Notes: a model not told the origin generated them from the letters alone. A stretch of 64,000 nucleotides of DNA from Bdellovibrio sp. ZAP7 (GCA_945874535.1 CAMCGZ010000007.1:54404-118403); one strand, 5' to 3'. Shown: positions 22,457 through 30,014, numbered from the stretch's first letter. Program-made: numbers and translations.

Positions 22457-23089
22457 ATGCATCGGATTAAGAAATTACTGTTGGAGAACCTGGTCTGGTC
22501 GAAGGGGAAAACTCAGAACAACCCGAGCTATTTCACCAATATGGCTGAGGGCCAAAAGCCGGATTATCTCTGGATCGGATGCTCCGACTCGAGGGTGGAT
22601 CCCTCGGAACTCACCAACACCCAGCCCGGTGAGATGTTTGTTCACCGGAATGTGGCCAACTTGGTGGTCCATACGGACTTGAATCTCTTGAGCGTGGTTC
22701 AGTATGCTGTTGAAGCGCTCAAGGTGGATCACATCATTGTTTGCGGTCATTATAATTGCGGTGGTGTGAAGGCGGCCATGGGGAGTGCCTCACTCGGTGT
22801 GATCGATCATTGGATCCGCAATATCAAGGACACCTATTCTTTTCATCGATTTGAAGTGGACGGAATCAAGTCTGAAAGTGACAAGGTCAATCGTTTGGTC
22901 GAACTGAATGTCATGGCCCAGGTCAAGAACCTCGCGAGCACTTCCATCATCCAGAAAGCGTGGAATGAGCGTCAGGGGTTTCCTGCCCTTCATGGTTGGG
23001 TCTATGACATCAATACCGGTTTATGTAAGTCGATCATCACGATCCAGTCCTCGAATGATCTCGACTCTTCGCACCGCTATACATTTTAG
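22457..23089 (+). CDS. can: Beta-class carbonic anhydrase
   Basis: A 210-residue enzyme interconverting CO2 and bicarbonate. The beta-class zinc site is complete: Cys42 with the Asp44/Arg46 dyad in CSDSR, and His98 and Cys101 in GHYNCGG. The plant/E. coli Can-type GEMFVHRNVANLV is also present. It is translated directly after the SulP transporter gene (2-base gap), so the pair probably imports and converts inorganic carbon. No signal peptide; cytosolic. The gene ends in a purine-rich tract without a clear terminator. Confidence 0.94.
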   Translation: MHRIKKLLLENLVWSKGKTQNNPSYFTNMAEGQKPDYLWIGCSDSRVDPSELTNTQPGEMFVHRNVANLVVHTDLNLLSVVQYAVEALKVDHIIVCGHYNCGGVKAAMGSASLGVIDHWIRNIKDTYSFHRFEVDGIKSESDKVNRLVELNVMAQVKNLASTSIIQKAWNERQGFPALHGWVYDINTGLCKSIITIQSSNDLDSSHRYTF

Positions 23090-23116
23090 AAGGAGGGAGG
23101 AGGGGGTGGGGATTCT

Positions 23117-23938
23117 TCAACCCGGCCGGGCCAGGCTCCGGATCAATGCACTTTCCGTTTCCCGGATTGCGATGTAGTTCCCGGCACGGAAGTGTTCGTC
23201 ATGGAAAACGCTGTACTCTTTGAAGGCCACTCCGTCCGGAAACAGGCGCCCGATCCGGTACCCGAGGGGGGTCAAGAGTGAATAAAAATCAGCTAGGAAT
23301 ACCCTTGCCGGGACACAAACATGCCCGTACTCGAATTGGATGCAGGTGACCTTGTCGAGGATGCCTTTCATCCCGGTCAATACAGCGAGGTCGTGTCCCT
23401 CGGTATCCACCTTGAGCAAGTCAATCCGGTCGATGTTGATTGAAGTGGCGTATCGGTCACCGGTGATGATTCTGACTTTTCTCTTCTCCGTCCGGATCCC
23501 GTGGGGAAGTGGCGCGATGGAACTGCCGTTGTCCACATCGGGGAAATAGCTCATCTCGATTTCGCCTTCACGATCCGAAAGTCCGATCGGATTCAATTTC
23601 AGTGTTTGGTTCGGACCGGGAACGGACTCCAGCGCCTGTCGGGTGCGTTCAAAGGTGTCTGGGACGATCTCAAATGAGTGAAGTTCCACCTCCGGGAATC
23701 GCCTCAGGATCATTGAGGACCATTCACCCCGATTCGCACCGACGTCGAACACCCTGACTCTTCGATTCTCCCAGGCACGGGAGAGAGTCTGAACTACCAA
23801 GGCCTCTCCGTTTGTCGCAAACTCCCAATTGGACTCATTCCAAAAGTGTTTCAGGAACCGTTCGCAATTCCTGGCCATGCGTCTCAACAGGGAGTGTCGA
23901 CTGTAGCGGTTAACGAAACGATCCCAGATTTTTCTCAT
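23117..23938 (-). CDS. FkbM-family SAM-dependent methyltransferase
   Basis: A 273-residue methyltransferase with SAM motif I VFDVGANRGEWS, LHSFEIVPDTFER, and the FkbM signature RIDLLKVDTEGHDLAVLTGM. FkbM enzymes O-methylate sugars or small molecules, often in surface polysaccharide or glycolipid synthesis. It stands alone, convergent to the carbonic anhydrase gene. The target is not predictable. The start ATG lies 22 bases from the tRNA-Ser 3' end, so the tRNA and this gene may share a transcript. Confidence 0.88.
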   Translation of the reverse strand: MRKIWDRFVNRYSRHSLLRRMARNCERFLKHFWNESNWEFATNGEALVVQTLSRAWENRRVRVFDVGANRGEWSSMILRRFPEVELHSFEIVPDTFERTRQALESVPGPNQTLKLNPIGLSDREGEIEMSYFPDVDNGSSIAPLPHGIRTEKRKVRIITGDRYATSINIDRIDLLKVDTEGHDLAVLTGMKGILDKVTCIQFEYGHVCVPARVFLADFYSLLTPLGYRIGRLFPDGVAFKEYSVFHDEHFRAGNYIAIRETESALIRSLARPG

Positions 23939-23960
23939 GATTCGGGATTAAGAAATGAAA

Positions 23961-24050
23961 TGGAGGAGGGGATGGGATTCGAACCCACGAAAGGTGTGAC
24001 CCTTTACACGCTTTCCAAGCGTGCTCCTTCAACCACTCGGACACCCCTCC
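23961..24050 (-). tRNA. tRNA-Ser(GGA)
   Basis: On the reverse strand a 90-nt cloverleaf is complete: acceptor GGAGGGG/CCCCTCC, the anticodon stem CACGC/GCGTG with loop TTGGAAA (anticodon GGA), a long variable arm typical of serine tRNAs, the TTCGAAT T-loop and an encoded CCA. The discriminator base before CCA is U; bacterial serine tRNAs usually have G there. Confidence 0.96.
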
Positions 24051-24108
24051 AGTTGAATGAAATGTAAGCGTGAAGTTAGCATCGAACCGGTGAGGGAGCA
24101 ACGGCTTT

Positions 24109-24579
24109 TCAGCGGTCCCGGCAATCCGGGCAAACCCCCGTGAATTCAAGCTTGTGAGAGAGGTCCGAGTAACCCATCCGGGCGATCAATGCCTCGATGG
24201 TTTGGATCTCGCAGGCTTCGATGGGGGAGATTTTCCCGCAGGATTTGCATTGGATGTGATGGTGGTGGTGGGTGTCTCCAGGCGCAAGGCACTTGTATTC
24301 ATAACGCGCCACACCATCATCCAGAAGTGTGGAAGTGACGATTCCCGCATCGCTAAAGCTGAGGAGGGTCCGGTAAATGGTCGTCCAGTCCGCCTTCTTT
24401 TTGGTTCTACGGGTGAGGGCCGAGACCACCTCATCCACTGTCATCAAGCAGCGTTTGGCCTCCAGAAGTTCCAGCACCCGGAGGCGGGACGGAGTGAGCT
24501 TCAGTCCCGATCCGCGGATCCGATCTTCGAGTGATTCGGATTTTTCATGCTTATGGTTGCAAATCATCTGCAACACCAT
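24109..24579 (-). CDS. Fur-family metal regulator, probably Zur
   Basis: A 156-residue regulator. The winged-helix DNA-binding part spans about 15-85. A His5 stretch (104-108) precedes Cys111/Cys114, with a second pair Cys150/Cys153, giving the structural zinc site CxxC...CxxC and a likely metal-sensing site. Flanking genes are a TonB protein and a ZnuD-like receptor, pointing to zinc (Zur), though iron or manganese cannot be excluded. Two ATG starts (24579 and 24567) lack Shine-Dalgarno sequences, and the first codons overlap a palindrome that looks like its own operator, so autorepression is likely. Confidence 0.88.
   Translation of the reverse strand: MVLQMICNHKHEKSESLEDRIRGSGLKLTPSRLRVLELLEAKRCLMTVDEVVSALTRRTKKKADWTTIYRTLLSFSDAGIVTSTLLDDGVARYEYKCLAPGDTHHHHHIQCKSCGKISPIEACEIQTIEALIARMGYSDLSHKLEFTGVCPDCRDR
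24556..24574. promoter_or_regulatory. Palindromic operator between fur-like and tonB genes
   Basis: A 19-bp near-perfect palindrome GTTGCAAATCATCTGCAAC (one mismatched pair) lies between the divergent regulator and TonB genes. Its core TGCAAAtnATyTGCA matches the site upstream of the TonB-dependent receptor. It overlaps the likely -35 of the tonB promoter, so binding would block transcription. Confidence 0.65.
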
Positions 24580-24584
24580 AGAAT
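24557..24584 (+). promoter_or_regulatory. Possible tonB promoter overlapping the operator
   Basis: TTGCAA (24557-24562) and TAGAAT (24579-24584) are 16 bases apart. The -35 lies inside the palindromic operator. An AAGG sequence then precedes the ATG at 24604. Confidence 0.45.
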
Positions 24585-24603
24585 GCGCGCAAGGTTCCGA
24601 TCA

Positions 24604-25197
24604 ATGGCAAAACGAATGCGACGCCCCTTTTTGAAGAGCATCCTGGTTCACCTCGTCCTTTTGGGCTTGGTGATGGGGTTGCTGTTCGCGTCGCGTGAAC
24701 CCGAGAAAAAAGACGAGAGCATCACCCTCGAGAACATCCAGATCGAGCAAGAAGTGAAGCAGGCCGTGCATGAGGCGGTTCATGAGCTCGGGATTCCCCA
24801 CGAAGAGCCCGAAGAAGCTGTGGTGACCGCACCGGCACCTCCGGTCAGTCGTCCGCTTCCCCAGGGAACTCCCGGTAACCCGGGCCCGGCTCGGGAGGCC
24901 AGCGGGCCCCCTCCGGGGGAGATGGAGCGCTACCTGGCTGGCGTCATCGCCCGGATCCATCAGACCAAGCGCTACCCCCGGGAAGCTCAGTTCAACGAGC
25001 AAGAGGGGATGGTCATGCTCAAGATCGAGGTTGCGGCCGATGGGGGTTTGTTGCGCTCCGAGGTCGAAAACCCCTGTCCTTTTGAGAGCCTCAATCGGGC
25101 TGCCTTGGAAGCGGTGAGGAGTGTCGGCCGCTTGCCTCCGGTTCCGATCGCCAAGTCCGTCACCCTTCACATTCCGATCCGCTTTCAGCTCCGGTAA
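24604..25197 (+). CDS. tonB: TonB energy-transducer protein
   Basis: A 197-residue protein: a short cytoplasmic basic N-terminus, one membrane helix with the TonB SxxxH arrangement (KSILVHLVLLGLVMGLL, Ser and His facing ExbB), an acidic then Pro-rich periplasmic linker (about 60-105), and a TonB C-terminal domain (about 105-195) with KRYPREAQFNEQEGMVML and the typical SLNRAALEAV. It passes proton-motive energy to outer-membrane receptors. The start at 24604 is chosen for its AAGG ribosome-binding site; longer frames overlap the operator. The adjacent receptor is its likely client. ExbB and ExbD are not in the window. Confidence 0.9.
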   Translation: MAKRMRRPFLKSILVHLVLLGLVMGLLFASREPEKKDESITLENIQIEQEVKQAVHEAVHELGIPHEEPEEAVVTAPAPPVSRPLPQGTPGNPGPAREASGPPPGEMERYLAGVIARIHQTKRYPREAQFNEQEGMVMLKIEVAADGGLLRSEVENPCPFESLNRAALEAVRSVGRLPPVPIAKSVTLHIPIRFQLR

Positions 25198-25205
25198 CTT
25201 TTTAG

Positions 25206-25222
25206 ATGCAAACGATTTGCAT
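25206..25222. promoter_or_regulatory. Palindromic operator upstream of the TonB-dependent receptor
   Basis: ATGCAAACGATTTGCAT is a 7-bp inverted repeat around a 3-base centre. It sits between the tonB stop and the receptor start (20 bases from the ATG) and shares its core with the palindrome at 24556-24574, as expected for a common Fur-family repressor. Confidence 0.7.
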
Positions 25223-25241
25223 TTGAGTTAGATCTCGAATC

Positions 25242-27233
25242 ATGAAACAAAAATGGTTCTTTTCGATTCTGTTTTGTTTGGTTTCACCCTCCTTCGCGCA
25301 CGAGTTGAATCCGCCAGAAGAGCCCGCGTTTTCACTTCCCGAGATCAGCGTACTGGGAACTCCGGAGCGGAGATCTCCGTTTGATTTCCTCCCGACGGTA
25401 TCCAAACTCGGTGGAGGGAAGCTGGATCGCAAGAAAGAGGCGACTCTCGGAGAAACCCTTTCCAAAGAGGCGGGGGTGAGCTCGAGCTTTTTCGGACCGA
25501 ATGCCTCGCGTCCCGTGATTCGCGGCCTCGATGGCGATCGGGTTCGAATGCTCGAAAACGGAATCGGGCTCCTCGACGCGTCGGGTGCGAGCCCGGACCA
25601 CGCTGTTTCGGTCGACCCGTTGTTGGTCGAGTCGATTGAAATCCTCCGGGGGCCCTCTGCCTTGATTTACGGGAGCAGTGCCATCGGCGGGGTGGTGAAC
25701 CTCCGGACCAACCGGATTTCCGAGACGGGAATTGAAACCGGACACTCCGACTTCAACCTCCGCTATTCGAGTGTGGATCAGGGTAAGTCTGCGGGGGGCG
25801 TGGCCTGTTACAAGCTCGGGAACTATGTCTTCCACGTCGACGGTTCAATCCGGAGCAACGAGAACTATGAAGTTCCGGTCGGATCGGGCGAAGTCGAGAA
25901 CAGCTCGAACCGCACTTCGCAGGCGGCGATCGGAATCAGCAGACCCTTTGAGAACGGCTTCGCCGGGATCTCCTTCTCGGGGTATCTCACAGACTATGGA
26001 ACCGTGGCTGAGGAGACCGTCCGGATCGGAATGGACCGGATCAGGCTCGATGCTGCCGGAGAGATCAAGCGTCTCGCTTTTTTTGATTCGATCCGCTTCA
26101 AATCCGCCTACACCAAGTACGAGCATCAGGAGCGGGACAGCGGCACTGGCGAAATCGGGACCATTTTCCGGAATCGCGGGATTGAATCCCGGGTGGATGC
26201 GAAGGCCGGGAATCTCACTTTCGGGATCCAGCAGCAGTACTTCCGCATGGGAGCGATCGGGGATGAGGCCTTTTTGCCGACCACGCGCAATTCATCCTGG
26301 GGTCTCTTCGCACTCCAGGAAGCCAAGTGGGGGGCCTTCCGCCCGACTTGGGGTTTGAGGGTAGAAGCCGCATCGGTCACAGGAGAAGAAGGGACGATTC
26401 TGGCAACCGAGACCACAAAAAGCTTCCTCGCCCCGAGCACCTCGCTCGGGATGCAGGTGGCGCTTCCGGCCCCTGTGAGCGGCCAGGATTGGACCCTCGG
26501 CTTGAACAGCACCTACACCGAGCGCGCTCCCAATTATCAGGAGTTGTTTGCCGACGGTGCCCACATGGCCACCGGCATTGTCGAGAAGGGCAATTCTTCG
26601 TTCAAGACTGAGAACAATCTCGGACTCGAGCTCTCGCTCAAGGTCAAGGATCGCAGGAACGAGGCTCGTCTCTCGACCTATGTTCAGAACTTCCGGAACT
26701 ACATCGCACTCACCCCGACCGGAACAAGCGATGACATGGGCACGCCATTGGACACATCGGACGACCTGGATGTGTATGAATTCCGCTCCACTCCGGCCCG
26801 CCTCTTCGGAGCCGAGCTCGAGTACACCCATCAGCTCGAGACCGTCTTCCTGAGCGGGAATTGGGAGATTGACCTCAAAGCCGACTGGATGCGAGGGCTG
26901 GATCTCGGAGGCGGAGGCAATCTGCCCCGGATGGTGCCGGCACGCGGAACACTCGGACTCCGCTACCAGCACTCCTTATTCGCGCTCGATGGAGAATTCC
27001 AGCGGGTAGAAGGACAAAATCTCTTGGCAGCAAATGAAATCGCCACCCGTGGTTACAACCTGCTCAACCTCGGTGCCGAGGTGCCGTTCTCCGGTTCCTT
27101 CGGAAACCTGAAGGCGATCCTCCGTGCCAACAATCTGTTCAATGTCGAGGCTCGGAATCACATTTCATTCTTGAAGGAGCTCGCGCCTCTTCCCGGAAGA
27201 AATATCGTGGTGGGGCTTCAGGGTTCTATTTGA
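25242..27233 (+). CDS. TonB-dependent outer-membrane receptor, ZnuD-like
   Basis: A 663-residue receptor with a signal peptide (cleavage near AHEL), a plug domain (about 45-165) and a 22-strand barrel ending in a C-terminal aromatic-poor strand. The plug motif ASRPVIRGLDGDRVRMLENG with ASPDHAVSVDPL is close to the ZnuD/zinc-receptor group of TonB-dependent transporters. Long His-rich extracellular loops of Neisseria ZnuD are not obvious. The preceding operator and the Fur-family regulator next door support regulated metal import. It ends 8 bases inside the convergent methyltransferase gene. Confidence 0.88.
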   Translation: MKQKWFFSILFCLVSPSFAHELNPPEEPAFSLPEISVLGTPERRSPFDFLPTVSKLGGGKLDRKKEATLGETLSKEAGVSSSFFGPNASRPVIRGLDGDRVRMLENGIGLLDASGASPDHAVSVDPLLVESIEILRGPSALIYGSSAIGGVVNLRTNRISETGIETGHSDFNLRYSSVDQGKSAGGVACYKLGNYVFHVDGSIRSNENYEVPVGSGEVENSSNRTSQAAIGISRPFENGFAGISFSGYLTDYGTVAEETVRIGMDRIRLDAAGEIKRLAFFDSIRFKSAYTKYEHQERDSGTGEIGTIFRNRGIESRVDAKAGNLTFGIQQQYFRMGAIGDEAFLPTTRNSSWGLFALQEAKWGAFRPTWGLRVEAASVTGEEGTILATETTKSFLAPSTSLGMQVALPAPVSGQDWTLGLNSTYTERAPNYQELFADGAHMATGIVEKGNSSFKTENNLGLELSLKVKDRRNEARLSTYVQNFRNYIALTPTGTSDDMGTPLDTSDDLDVYEFRSTPARLFGAELEYTHQLETVFLSGNWEIDLKADWMRGLDLGGGGNLPRMVPARGTLGLRYQHSLFALDGEFQRVEGQNLLAANEIATRGYNLLNLGAEVPFSGSFGNLKAILRANNLFNVEARNHISFLKELAPLPGRNIVVGLQGSI

Positions 27234-28026
27234 GAAGAGTCGGCCTGATCGGAAAGGCCAGAAGCAATTCCTCGAGTTGTTGTTTGGACCGGAGGGCCTC
27301 AGGGTGCTCCGGTCCTGATTTTTTCTCGGCCAGGATCAGTTCGTTCTTCATGGAGTGCTCCCAACCGACGAGCTCAGTGACGGTGACCTGGTAGCCGAGC
27401 GAGCTCAGATAGAGAGTCCTGATCACATTGGTGAGGTGGCTCCCGAACTCCCTGCGGTGAAGAGCCTGGCGGTACAGGGGGGAGCGTTCGGCTGACGGGA
27501 TCTCTCCCAATTGTGCGGAGACTTCTGCTTGGCAGCAGGGCACCAGCGCGAATGCCCTTGCGTGGTGGCGCAATCCGAAGCGGATGGCATCGTCGGTGGC
27601 TGTGTCGCAAGCATGGAGCGCGGTCACCAGATCCACTTTCCCTTCTACTTGAGCTTCACCAATCGTCGAGGCGATAAAGTCCATGATGCTGAAACCGGAA
27701 TCCGAAGCCAGTTTCCGTGAACGTTCGATCAGCTCGGGCCTGTTTTCGATCGAGACCATCCGGGCTCCAGCGAGGTTTTTCAGGTAGAGGTCGGTGAGGA
27801 TGAAGCCCAGATAGGATTTTCCGGCACCCATGTCCACAACGGTCAGGCCGGATTCACTGCTATGGAGATTTCTGATCAGCGGCTCGATGAGCTGGGCCAG
27901 GTGATGCACCTGCTTCAATTTCCTCCGGGAGTCCGCGTTCAATTTACCGTCCCGCGTGAGGATGTGCAGGGCCTTCAAGAGTTCCTCGGAGCTTCCGCGC
28001 CAGAGCGCGCTTGGATCTTCTTTCAT
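27226..28026 (-). CDS. SAM-dependent methyltransferase, METTL25/RRNAD1-like
   Basis: A 266-residue methyltransferase with SAM motif I VVDMGAGKSYLGF, an acidic IENRPEL, the motif ALHACDTATDDAI and a CC pair in ALVPCCQAE. The AxHxCD plus PCC combination marks the family related to eukaryotic METTL25/RRNAD1 and bacterial RNA methyltransferase candidates. The substrate is unknown. The gene is alone, convergent to the receptor, with a perfect inverted repeat covering the region just before its start codon. Confidence 0.83.
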   Translation of the reverse strand: MKEDPSALWRGSSEELLKALHILTRDGKLNADSRRKLKQVHHLAQLIEPLIRNLHSSESGLTVVDMGAGKSYLGFILTDLYLKNLAGARMVSIENRPELIERSRKLASDSGFSIMDFIASTIGEAQVEGKVDLVTALHACDTATDDAIRFGLRHHARAFALVPCCQAEVSAQLGEIPSAERSPLYRQALHRREFGSHLTNVIRTLYLSSLGYQVTVTELVGWEHSMKNELILAEKKSGPEHPEALRSKQQLEELLLAFPIRPTLLK

Positions 28027-28027
28027 G

Positions 28028-28054
28028 TCTTCTTAGATTCTCAATCTAAGAAGA
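28028..28054 (-). promoter_or_regulatory. Perfect inverted repeat over the ribosome-binding region
   Basis: Two 12-bp perfect arms (28028-28039 and 28043-28054) around a 3-base loop end one base before the ATG of the methyltransferase gene. In RNA this hairpin would bury the AAGAAGA Shine-Dalgarno-like sequence. It could also be a DNA operator. Confidence 0.6.
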
Positions 28055-28062
28055 TTTCGAAA

Positions 28063-28076
28063 ATAAAATATTTTAT
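28063..28076. promoter_or_regulatory. AT-rich palindrome, likely promoter region
   Basis: ATAAAATATTTTAT is a perfect 14-bp palindrome in the most AT-rich stretch nearby, between the hairpin and the TTGACA promoter. It may contain a -10 for the reverse gene or bind a protein. Confidence 0.4.
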
Positions 28077-28096
28077 CAAAAATGATCGGGGGGGAA

Positions 28097-28124
28097 TTGA
28101 CACCCGGACGGGGTTCGTTACGAT
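28097..28124 (+). promoter_or_regulatory. Promoter of an orphan transcription unit
   Basis: A consensus -35 TTGACA (28097-28102) and TACGAT (28119-28124), 16 bases apart, predict transcription from about 28131. No ORF follows before the terminator. Confidence 0.5.
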
Positions 28125-28130
28125 GGAGGT

Positions 28131-28294
28131 ACATCGGTTGTGAGATCGGCTTCAGGGACGAGGCAACTGTATCGAAGTGTGGTTGCGGTCGAGGTCCTTC
28201 CAAGGGATTGGAAAAAGCATTGGCTTGATCGAGGGAATGATCGGTTTGACCCTTTACGGGCCCCGGTGGGAGATTTCTCCTGCCGGGGTTTTTT
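28131..28294 (+). ncRNA. Candidate small RNA or regulatory leader (about 164 nt)
   Basis: The unit is bounded by a TTGACA promoter and a strong Rho-independent terminator. ORFs inside it lack ribosome-binding sites and plausible composition. An internal stem-loop can form: AGGGAC with GTCCTT enclosing GCAAC with GTTGC. No 6S, SRP, tmRNA or known riboswitch signature is recognisable. Because a lipoprotein gene begins 145 bases downstream, it could instead be a transcription-attenuating leader. The remaining gap (28295-28438) shows no other gene. Confidence 0.45.
28261..28294 (+). terminator. Strong Rho-independent terminator
   Basis: Twelve continuous pairs (28261-28272 with 28277-28288, two G-T wobbles), a 4-base ATTT loop and six T at 28289-28294. 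Confidence 0.88.
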
Positions 28295-28438
28295 CATTCC
28301 GGGTTCCGGTCGGGCGTCCGGATTCCGGCAGTTTAGGGTCGGTGCCTCCGGTACATCCTGCTGGAATGTATGAATTTATTTAGCAGGCACTCGGGTCGGG
28401 AACGTGCATTCACTCCTGGAAGAAGGGGTGAATGGAAC

Positions 28439-29206
28439 ATGAAGAGAGTGTTTTGGAGCCTGAGTTTGTGGGTCTTGGGGTCGGGATGCGGTGAGGTGAG
28501 ATTCCGTGCGGAAGCCCTCTCGGCACCCGTTTTTCTTCGGGAGGTGAGAGGGGGTTCGGGCACTGCACCGGTTCGACTCATGATCTTCGAGGGTCAGGCT
28601 CCTTCACCGGCAGGGTCGAGTTCAGGCACTTTGTCTTTCGTGGAGCGTCAAGTTCGTTTCGAGATCACGCCTTCGGGGCAGGCCAACCGGATTGAAACGG
28701 ATGTCACTTCAGGTGCTTATCCCGTGATTCAGGATGCGGAGGGACCTGATGGGTTGTTTCTTTCGGTTTACGTCGATGCTAACGCTCGAAATCTGATGGA
28801 ATACCCCAAAAGGGAAGACCCGCCCACTTGGTATTCTCCTTCATACGGATACTGCTCGAGGTACCGCTTTTTGGGGAACGATCGTTTGAATCGTCCGTTT
28901 ATTTGCACGCCGGATGCCATCTTCTGTGTGATTCCGCAGCCAACCGAGGTTTCTTGCGAACTCGATCCTGCGGCGCAAACGATCTGTGCCGGGTATTATC
29001 CGGTCCCGTTCAATCCGGATGCCATGCTGAAGAAAACCATCGCCAACCACCGATTCATGCAGAGTGAGCCCCGGGCCTTCGAGTGCATCGAAACCAGGGT
29101 GGGGCATCCGCTCACCTTTGAGTTCAGGAATTACCGGGAGCTTCGAACATTGAGTATTTCCCTCGCTCCGAGTGGCGAAAAAATCGACTTCAGTTGGGGT
29201 AACTGA
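28439..29206 (+). CDS. Cys-rich putative lipoprotein, unknown function
   Basis: A 255-residue protein with a signal sequence ending in LGSGC, a permissive lipobox with Cys20, so probably lipid-anchored. The mature part has at least six further cysteines, several in a cluster at about 145-185, suggesting disulphide bonds in the periplasm. No known family was recognised. The start at 28439 is chosen because upstream codons read low-complexity sequence and AGAAGGGG precedes it. It overlaps hpt tail-to-tail by 17 bases. Confidence 0.68.
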   Translation: MKRVFWSLSLWVLGSGCGEVRFRAEALSAPVFLREVRGGSGTAPVRLMIFEGQAPSPAGSSSGTLSFVERQVRFEITPSGQANRIETDVTSGAYPVIQDAEGPDGLFLSVYVDANARNLMEYPKREDPPTWYSPSYGYCSRYRFLGNDRLNRPFICTPDAIFCVIPQPTEVSCELDPAAQTICAGYYPVPFNPDAMLKKTIANHRFMQSEPRAFECIETRVGHPLTFEFRNYRELRTLSISLAPSGEKIDFSWGN

Positions 29207-29723
29207 GAGTCAGCACTTCCCGAAGATTGCGAGCCCGTTCCTCGAGATCGAGACCGTAGCCGATCAAAAATTGGTCGTCGACTTTCCGGCCGACATACTT
29301 GACCGGAACCTGAACCACGCGCTTGTCGGCCTTGTCGAGCAAGGTCACGATCTCGAGGGATGCGGGCTCGGATTGGATCAAACGTTCGTACAGAAACTTG
29401 AGTGATCGACCGCTATCGATGATTTCTTCAACGATGAGGACGTGTTTGCCCCGGATATCACGGGAAATATCCTTCAGCAGGGTGACGGTTCCGCTTGATT
29501 GGCGGTTTTTGCCGTAGCTCGAAAGGCGAACGAAGTCGATCTCGACATCCATCCTCAGCTCGCGCATCAGGTCGGTCATGAAGACGAAGGCACCTTTCAA
29601 AACGCCAATGAGTAGGATCGGTGTCCCGTCGTAGTCCTTGCGGATCCTGTCGGCGAGATCCCGAACGAGGATCTTGATATCCCCTTCGCTCAGGACTTTG
29701 CTGAACTTCGGAGCCCCGTTCAT
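29190..29723 (-). CDS. hpt: Hypoxanthine phosphoribosyltransferase
   Basis: A 177-residue purine-salvage enzyme converting hypoxanthine or guanine plus PRPP to IMP or GMP. The PRPP loop VLIVEEIIDSGRSL (with the EEIIDSG acidic pair), the flexible loop SSYGKNRQSSG and the C-terminal purine-binding DDQFLIGYGLD are all present. Length is normal for bacterial HPRT. The start ATG overlaps the tatA stop by 4 bases, so the two are one transcript. Confidence 0.95.
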   Translation of the reverse strand: MNGAPKFSKVLSEGDIKILVRDLADRIRKDYDGTPILLIGVLKGAFVFMTDLMRELRMDVEIDFVRLSSYGKNRQSSGTVTLLKDISRDIRGKHVLIVEEIIDSGRSLKFLYERLIQSEPASLEIVTLLDKADKRVVQVPVKYVGRKVDDQFLIGYGLDLEERARNLREVLTLSYPN

Positions 29724-29950
29724 GCCTGCGATTCTGTTTCCGTCTGGTTTGGAGCCTCGGTAGCGGTGGTCGCGGTTTTACCGGTTTCATTCACCCGCTT
29801 GAAGTTGGCCTCTTCAATTCCGCTGATGGAATCCTTGAAGTTCTTGATCGCCTTGCCCATGGTCATTCCGAGCTCCGGCAGTCTGCGCGGTCCGAAGATC
29901 AGGAGCACGACACCGACAATCAGGATGTGTTCGAAAGAAATGCCAAACAT
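29720..29950 (-). CDS. tatA: Twin-arginine translocase subunit TatA
   Basis: A 76-residue protein with an N-terminal membrane helix (about 4-20), the conserved FGPRRLPELG hinge and an amphipathic helix (GKAIKNFKDSI), then a disordered Thr/Glu tail. It forms the pore-building subunit that moves folded proteins across the inner membrane. TatB and TatC are not encoded nearby, so TatA stands apart from the rest of the pathway. It is the first gene of a tatA-hpt pair. Confidence 0.92.
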   Translation of the reverse strand: MFGISFEHILIVGVVLLIFGPRRLPELGMTMGKAIKNFKDSISGIEEANFKRVNETGKTATTATEAPNQTETESQA

Positions 29951-30014
29951 GGGAGTCCTCCAGAAAAAGGTTTGGCAAAGGGATACCCCGCGTGGACTGC
30001 CGAGTCAATCTCTC

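Noticed and set aside
25206..25222. Terminator after tonB
   Set aside because: The inverted repeat has only 7-bp arms, low GC and no T-run; a protein-binding operator fits better.
28097..28294. 6S, SRP or tmRNA identity for the orphan unit
   Set aside because: No SRP GGAAGG-type apical loop, no tag-peptide frame, and no long 6S-type pairing between ends could be found by eye.
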